Shown here one piece after another: positions 60,713-64,000 of a DNA stretch of 64,000 bases (positions within the stretch are counted from its first letter, which is position 1; every line of letters begins with the position of its first letter). The notes beneath the pieces are model-generated. The model did no database searches. It had not been told where the DNA came from and saw only the letters and a list, made by a program, of their open reading frames with translations. A program made the translations under genes and the position numbers. Source of the DNA: Massilia sp. Root335 (GTDB lineage: Bacteria > Pseudomonadota > Gammaproteobacteria > Burkholderiales > Burkholderiaceae_D); assembly GCF_001425685.1 (NCBI RefSeq), contig NZ_LMCY01000070.1:44288-108287 (forward strand), written 5' to 3'.

Positions 60713-63343
60713 TCAGAACTTGTAGCCGAGGCCAACGTTGTAGCGGCGGCCGTATTCCATCACGTTCTGGTTGTACTGGTTGCCGGCCTGCGTGTAGACG
60801 ACCTTCTGGTTCGTGATGTTGTCCAGGCCCACGCGCAGTTGCAGCTGCGGCGTCAGGTAGTACGAGAAGTTCGCGGTGACGTACGTCTCCTCGCCGTTTT
60901 CCGCCATGTAGCCGGCCGTCCACTTGGGCATGCGCACGAACGGGCTGTGGTAGTTGGCCGAGAGGCGCGCCTCGAAGCCGTTCTTCTCGTACCACAGCGT
61001 GACGCCGCCGTTGTTGCGCATCAGGCCTTCCATCGGGTAGTTGTTGGTGTACTCGTGGATGTCGCTCTCGTTGTACGACCAGTTCGCGGCGACGCCGAGG
61101 CCGTCGAACGGTGCCGGCAGGCGCGTGAACGCGTGCTGGTACACGAGCTCCAGGCCGCGCACGTAGCCGCCTTCGCCGTTGACGGAGCGCGTGATCACGG
61201 CCTGGCGGCCGTCGATGGTCGTGTTGTCGGTCGTGATGCCGATGTAGCTGCCGATCTGCTTGTAGAACAGGGCGGCCGAGAACAGCGAGCCTTTGTCGAA
61301 GTACCACTGGTACGCCAGGTCGGCCTGGTTGGCCATCATCGGCAGCAGGCCCGGATTGCCGGCGCTGCCCGTCAGCGGTTGCTGCGAGCCCGGCGTCGTG
61401 TCGATCGAAATCTGGCGTGACGCGCGCATCTCGTCCATCGGTGCGCGCGACATGGCGCGGGCCAGCGAGAAGCGCAGCTGGTGCTGCTGTTCCTGGTCGA
61501 GGCTGAAGATCAGGTTCGTGCTCGGCAGGGCCTTCGTGTACGATGCGCCGCCTTCGAGCGGCGTCGGTGCCGCGCCGTTGACGGATTCCATGCCGCTGCC
61601 CGTCTGGTGCGTGTGCACGAGACGCACGCCCGCGTTGCCGCGGTATCTGAGGCCGAACAGTTCGCCGTCCAGGTCGGCCTGCGCGTACAGGGCGCTCGTG
61701 CGTTCCTTGACCTTCCAGCCTGCCAGCAGGTCGTTCGCCGTCTGCGTGCGGCCGCTCGGATCGAGGGCGCCGCCGCCGAAGGTCGAGGACACGGTGCCTT
61801 CGAAATCGTTCAGCATCAGCGCGGGGAAGTAGCCCGGCACGTTGATGGTCGTGTAGGCCGATCCCGGGATCGCCGCGTTCGCCGGCGAGATGTTCCACGT
61901 GGTCTGGTGGTACGACTTTTCGCGGTCGGCGAAGCGCGCGCCGATCTTGATGCGGCTCAGCGGGCCCAGGTCCAGCGGCAGGGCGGCGCTCAACTGGGCC
62001 GAGTCGAGGCGGTCGTGCACATGGCCGTCGTTGTCGATGTAGAGCTGCGGCGCGCCGAAGTTGGCCAGGTTGCCGGTGTCTTCGCTGAACGAATACGACT
62101 GCTGCTCGTTGCCGGTGAATGCCCACGACAGCGTGCCGTTGTTCGCGGTGGTGTTGCGCACGTCGGCCCACTGGCTGGCGCGGCTCGCGCGCGACGTGGC
62201 GACGTCCGCCTCGACCTTCCAGTCCCCCACGTTGAACTTGCCGTTCAGGCCACCGGCGACGTTGTCCATGTCCTGGATCCAGCGCGTGCTGTGCGTCGAC
62301 AGGCCCACGTCCTTGACGGTCGCGCCGACGACGTAGCCGTTGCGGATGTCGGCGTTCGCGTAATTCGCGGTCTGCCAGCCGTCCCAGTTGCCGATGTCGC
62401 CCGTCCAGTGCTGCACGCTCGGCTCGCGGATCTTGTCGCGGGCGAAGTACAGGTCGGCCGTGATCAGCGCGTCCGGACTGGCCTTCCATTCCAGCTTGCC
62501 CAGCACGCTGCTGCGTTCATTGGTGCCGCGCTTGAGTTCATCCTCGAAGCCCCACGGGGTCTTGTCGACCTTGCCGTCGCCATTCAGGTCGGCGGAATGG
62601 TCTTCGTTGAAGCCCCAGTGGTTCTTGCGTTCCTCGATCGACGGCTGCTTCTGGTAGCTGAACGCCAGCGCCGCGCCGATCGTCCTGTCCGCGAACTGGT
62701 CGATCCAGATGCCGCCCAGGCGCGGACGCACCGACTGCGCGTCGACGTCCTTCGCCAGCGGATAGTACAGCGCGTCGGCCTTGATCGATGCCTGGCGGCC
62801 GTGGTACTTCAGCGGCTGCACGGTCTGCAGGTCGATCGTCGTCGCGACGCCGCCTTCGACGAGGTCGGCGTTCTGCGTCTTGTAGACGATCGCGCCGGAC
62901 AGGGACTCGGACGGGAACTGCTCGAAGCGCACGGCGCGATTCGGCTCGGACGACGCCAGTTCGCGGCCGTTCAGCGTGGCGCCGATGAAGCGCTCGCCCA
63001 TGCCGCGCGCGACGATCTGGCTCGCGTTGCCGCGATCCAGACCGGCAGCGAGGCCGGGCAGGCGCGCGAGCGATTCGGCGATGGTGGTGTCGGGCAGCTT
63101 GCCGATGTCTTCGGAAGCGACCACTTCGACCATGCTGTTGGAATTCTCCTTGACGGAGAGTGCGCTGCGCACGGACGCGCGGATGCCCGAGACGACGACC
63201 TGCTGCACGGCCGTGTCGCCGCCCGCGGCGGTTTCGGCCGGTGCGGTCTGCGGCGCCTGCTGGGCGAAGGCCGCCGGCATGGCGGGGAGGACGAACAATG
63301 GGAAAAGCGAGCGTACGAGTACGCTCAGGGTCTTTGGCTGCAT
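60713..63343 (-). CDS. TonB-dependent receptor, polysaccharide-uptake type
   Basis: The 876-residue outer-membrane protein has a signal peptide (to AFA, about residue 27) and a TonB-box-like TAVQQVVVSGIRAS. The plug domain (about 70-170) includes EDIGKLPDTTIAESLARLPG and ARGMGERFIGATLNGRELAS. A long beta-barrel ends with the aromatic RRYNVGLGYKF. The plug style is that of oligosaccharide transporters of Caulobacter/Xanthomonas type. AAGGAG precedes the ATG. It forms an operon with GH35, so it should import galactose-containing pectin oligosaccharides. An inverted repeat at 63475-63495 lies upstream. Confidence 0.9.
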   Translation of the reverse strand: MQPKTLSVLVRSLFPLFVLPAMPAAFAQQAPQTAPAETAAGGDTAVQQVVVSGIRASVRSALSVKENSNSMVEVVASEDIGKLPDTTIAESLARLPGLAAGLDRGNASQIVARGMGERFIGATLNGRELASSEPNRAVRFEQFPSESLSGAIVYKTQNADLVEGGVATTIDLQTVQPLKYHGRQASIKADALYYPLAKDVDAQSVRPRLGGIWIDQFADRTIGAALAFSYQKQPSIEERKNHWGFNEDHSADLNGDGKVDKTPWGFEDELKRGTNERSSVLGKLEWKASPDALITADLYFARDKIREPSVQHWTGDIGNWDGWQTANYANADIRNGYVVGATVKDVGLSTHSTRWIQDMDNVAGGLNGKFNVGDWKVEADVATSRASRASQWADVRNTTANNGTLSWAFTGNEQQSYSFSEDTGNLANFGAPQLYIDNDGHVHDRLDSAQLSAALPLDLGPLSRIKIGARFADREKSYHQTTWNISPANAAIPGSAYTTINVPGYFPALMLNDFEGTVSSTFGGGALDPSGRTQTANDLLAGWKVKERTSALYAQADLDGELFGLRYRGNAGVRLVHTHQTGSGMESVNGAAPTPLEGGASYTKALPSTNLIFSLDQEQQHQLRFSLARAMSRAPMDEMRASRQISIDTTPGSQQPLTGSAGNPGLLPMMANQADLAYQWYFDKGSLFSAALFYKQIGSYIGITTDNTTIDGRQAVITRSVNGEGGYVRGLELVYQHAFTRLPAPFDGLGVAANWSYNESDIHEYTNNYPMEGLMRNNGGVTLWYEKNGFEARLSANYHSPFVRMPKWTAGYMAENGEETYVTANFSYYLTPQLQLRVGLDNITNQKVVYTQAGNQYNQNVMEYGRRYNVGLGYKF

Positions 63344-63474
63344 GTAATCTCCTTGCTTTTGTCGTTTAGACTTATTGGTGTGTGTCGTCGTTGGTGCGCG
63401 CAGCGAACCAATCAGGCGACTGACCGGCATTCTGTCGCGTTGTCGCATGCACAACCATTAGGATTTTTGGTGGT

Positions 63475-63495
63475 GTATATACGAAGTTCATATAC
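63475..63495. promoter_or_regulatory. Inverted repeat upstream of the TonB receptor
   Basis: GTATAT (63475-63480) and ATATAC (63490-63495) are exact reverse complements across a 9-base spacer, 132 bases before the receptor start. It is an AT-rich island and a likely operator or promoter element for the receptor-GH35 operon. The rest of this 350-base gap holds two repeat elements and no gene. Confidence 0.5.
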
Positions 63496-63503
63496 GTAAA
63501 AAA

Positions 63504-63589
63504 CGTCGTCCCCGCGGAGGCGGGGACCCAAGTTTTGCGCGCATCGAAACGCTTGCAAGATTGGATCCCCGCCTGCGCGGGGACGACGG
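63504..63589. repeat. REP-like inverted-repeat element, copy E
   Basis: The left arm CGTCGTCCCCGCGGAGGCGG and the right arm with core CCCCGCCTGCGCGGGG, ending ACGACGG, flank a 25-30-base spacer. It lies between the operator-like site at 63475 and the second repeat type at 63599. Confidence 0.85.
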
Positions 63590-63598
63590 GTTACAGTA

Positions 63599-63678
63599 CG
63601 TAGGGTGGGCACCCTGTGCCCACGCGTAGCGTATGCGTGACGCGAACGTCCGCGCGGGCTCGGGGAGCCCGCCCTACG
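63599..63678. repeat. Second palindromic repeat type (TAGGGTGGGC)
   Basis: The ends CGTAGGGTGGGC (63599-63610) and GCCCGCCCTACG (63667-63678) are reverse complements with one mismatch; the inside contains ACCCTGTGCCCACGCG. A related sequence (TAGGGTGGGCG...ATGCCCACGCG) lies between the TetR and halogenase genes near 21250-21297. It is a different family from the REP-like elements. Confidence 0.65.
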
Positions 63679-63693
63679 ACGATCGGCGGATCG

Positions 63694-64000
63694 TTACCAC
63701 CACATCCCATAGATCGTGGCCAGCGCCACGCAGATGACGGCCGAGCCGAAGGCGAACGCGCCGTCGACCTTGAACAGCTTGGTGTCGACGATCAGCGCCT
63801 TCACTTTGCCGCGGGCGAACACGGTGCTGAGCAGCACCATGCCGGCGACGACCAGCCAGAACACGATGAACATGCGGTCCAGGAACGGGATCTCGTACAC
63901 GCCCGTGCCGTTGTCGACGGCGAAGCCGATCGGCGCCAGGAAGTGCAGGTCCATCATCGTCGGCAGGAACTTCAGGATGATCGAGAACACCAGGCCGCCG
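63694..64000 (-). CDS. Sodium:solute symporter (SSS family), C-terminal fragment
   Basis: The gene starts beyond the right edge, and only about 102 codons are in view. They contain two to three hydrophobic helices (FIVFWLVVAGMVLLSTVF; AFGSAVICVALATIYGMWW) and a sequence style (FLPTMMDLHFLAPIGFAVD, EIPFLDRM) like SSS-family sugar symporters. It probably imports a sugar released by the pectin enzymes, with sodium. The identity is based on the C-terminus only. Confidence 0.68.
   Translation of the reverse strand, partial: GGLVFSIILKFLPTMMDLHFLAPIGFAVDNGTGVYEIPFLDRMFIVFWLVVAGMVLLSTVFARGKVKALIVDTKLFKVDGAFAFGSAVICVALATIYGMWW

Noticed and set aside
58257..62489. A 1410-codon minus-strand frame fusing GH35 to an upstream domain
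   Set aside because: The upstream part is an out-of-frame reading of the TonB receptor; GH35 has its own signal peptide at 60710.

Overview
The window is GC-rich chromosomal DNA. Its gene content suggests a plant-polysaccharide-degrading betaproteobacterium, probably of the Massilia/Duganella group (Oxalobacteraceae): a large TonB-dependent receptor, a flavin tryptophan-halogenase-type protein beside glycoside hydrolases, a beta-type small H-NS paralogue, and REP-like intergenic palindromes. The genus is inferred from gene style, not from any marker gene. I saw no rRNA, tRNA, IS element or CRISPR array.

The left half is mainly a rhamnogalacturonan-I (RG-I) and L-rhamnose locus. From 1 to 10.5 kb lies a rhizobial-type L-rhamnose regulon. 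A leftward operon encodes a DeoR-type regulator, the RhaS binding protein and the ABC ATPase, cut by the window edge. A divergent rightward operon encodes the bifunctional aldolase/dehydrogenase RhaD, the isomerase RhaI, a GH106 alpha-L-rhamnosidase, a GH105 unsaturated glucuronyl hydrolase and the mutarotase RhaM. From 10.8 to 16.5 kb are an esterase, a DUF1080 lipoprotein, a tandem two-module CE12 rhamnogalacturonan acetylesterase, a YesU-like protein and a second GH105-type enzyme. From 16.5 to 21.3 kb are housekeeping or unrelated genes: phosphoesterase, small lipoprotein, SnoaL-like protein, purine permease, and an O-methyltransferase/TetR pair. From 21.3 to 28.2 kb are the halogenase, a GH3 enzyme, a GMC oxidoreductase and two DUF2382 stress proteins. 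From 28.3 to 35.8 kb a leftward five-gene operon (DUF4861, PL26, PL9, CE12, GH43-like) supplies lyase-type RG-I breakdown.

The right half is more mixed. A methyltransferase, a DUF2156 transferase and a fatty-acyl-CoA-reductase-like protein (36.1-39.5 kb) may form a lipid-modification cassette. Two large c-di-GMP enzymes face each other (39.7-44.8 kb), followed by an H-NS-like protein. From 45.4 to 52.6 kb is a De Ley-Doudoroff galactose/galactonate pathway (dgoD, SDR dehydrogenase, LysR regulator, dgoK, dgoA), interrupted on the opposite strand by a KAP-type membrane NTPase. A compact three-gene unit at 52.7-55.0 kb looks like a toxin/effector cassette. The window ends with an AraC regulator and LysE exporter, a GH28 enzyme, a GH35 beta-galactosidase in an operon with a TonB-dependent receptor, and the C-terminus of a sodium:solute symporter.

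Together the carbohydrate genes make a coherent pathway. Outer-membrane uptake and secreted lyases, hydrolases and esterases depolymerise and deacetylate RG-I. GH105 and GH106 remove unsaturated uronate and rhamnose, and GH35 and GH43 trim galactan or arabinan side chains. Rhamnose then goes to lactaldehyde and DHAP through the rha genes, and galactose to pyruvate and glyceraldehyde-3-phosphate through the dgo genes. CAZy family assignments, start codons and operators are read by eye; no alignment or database search was run.
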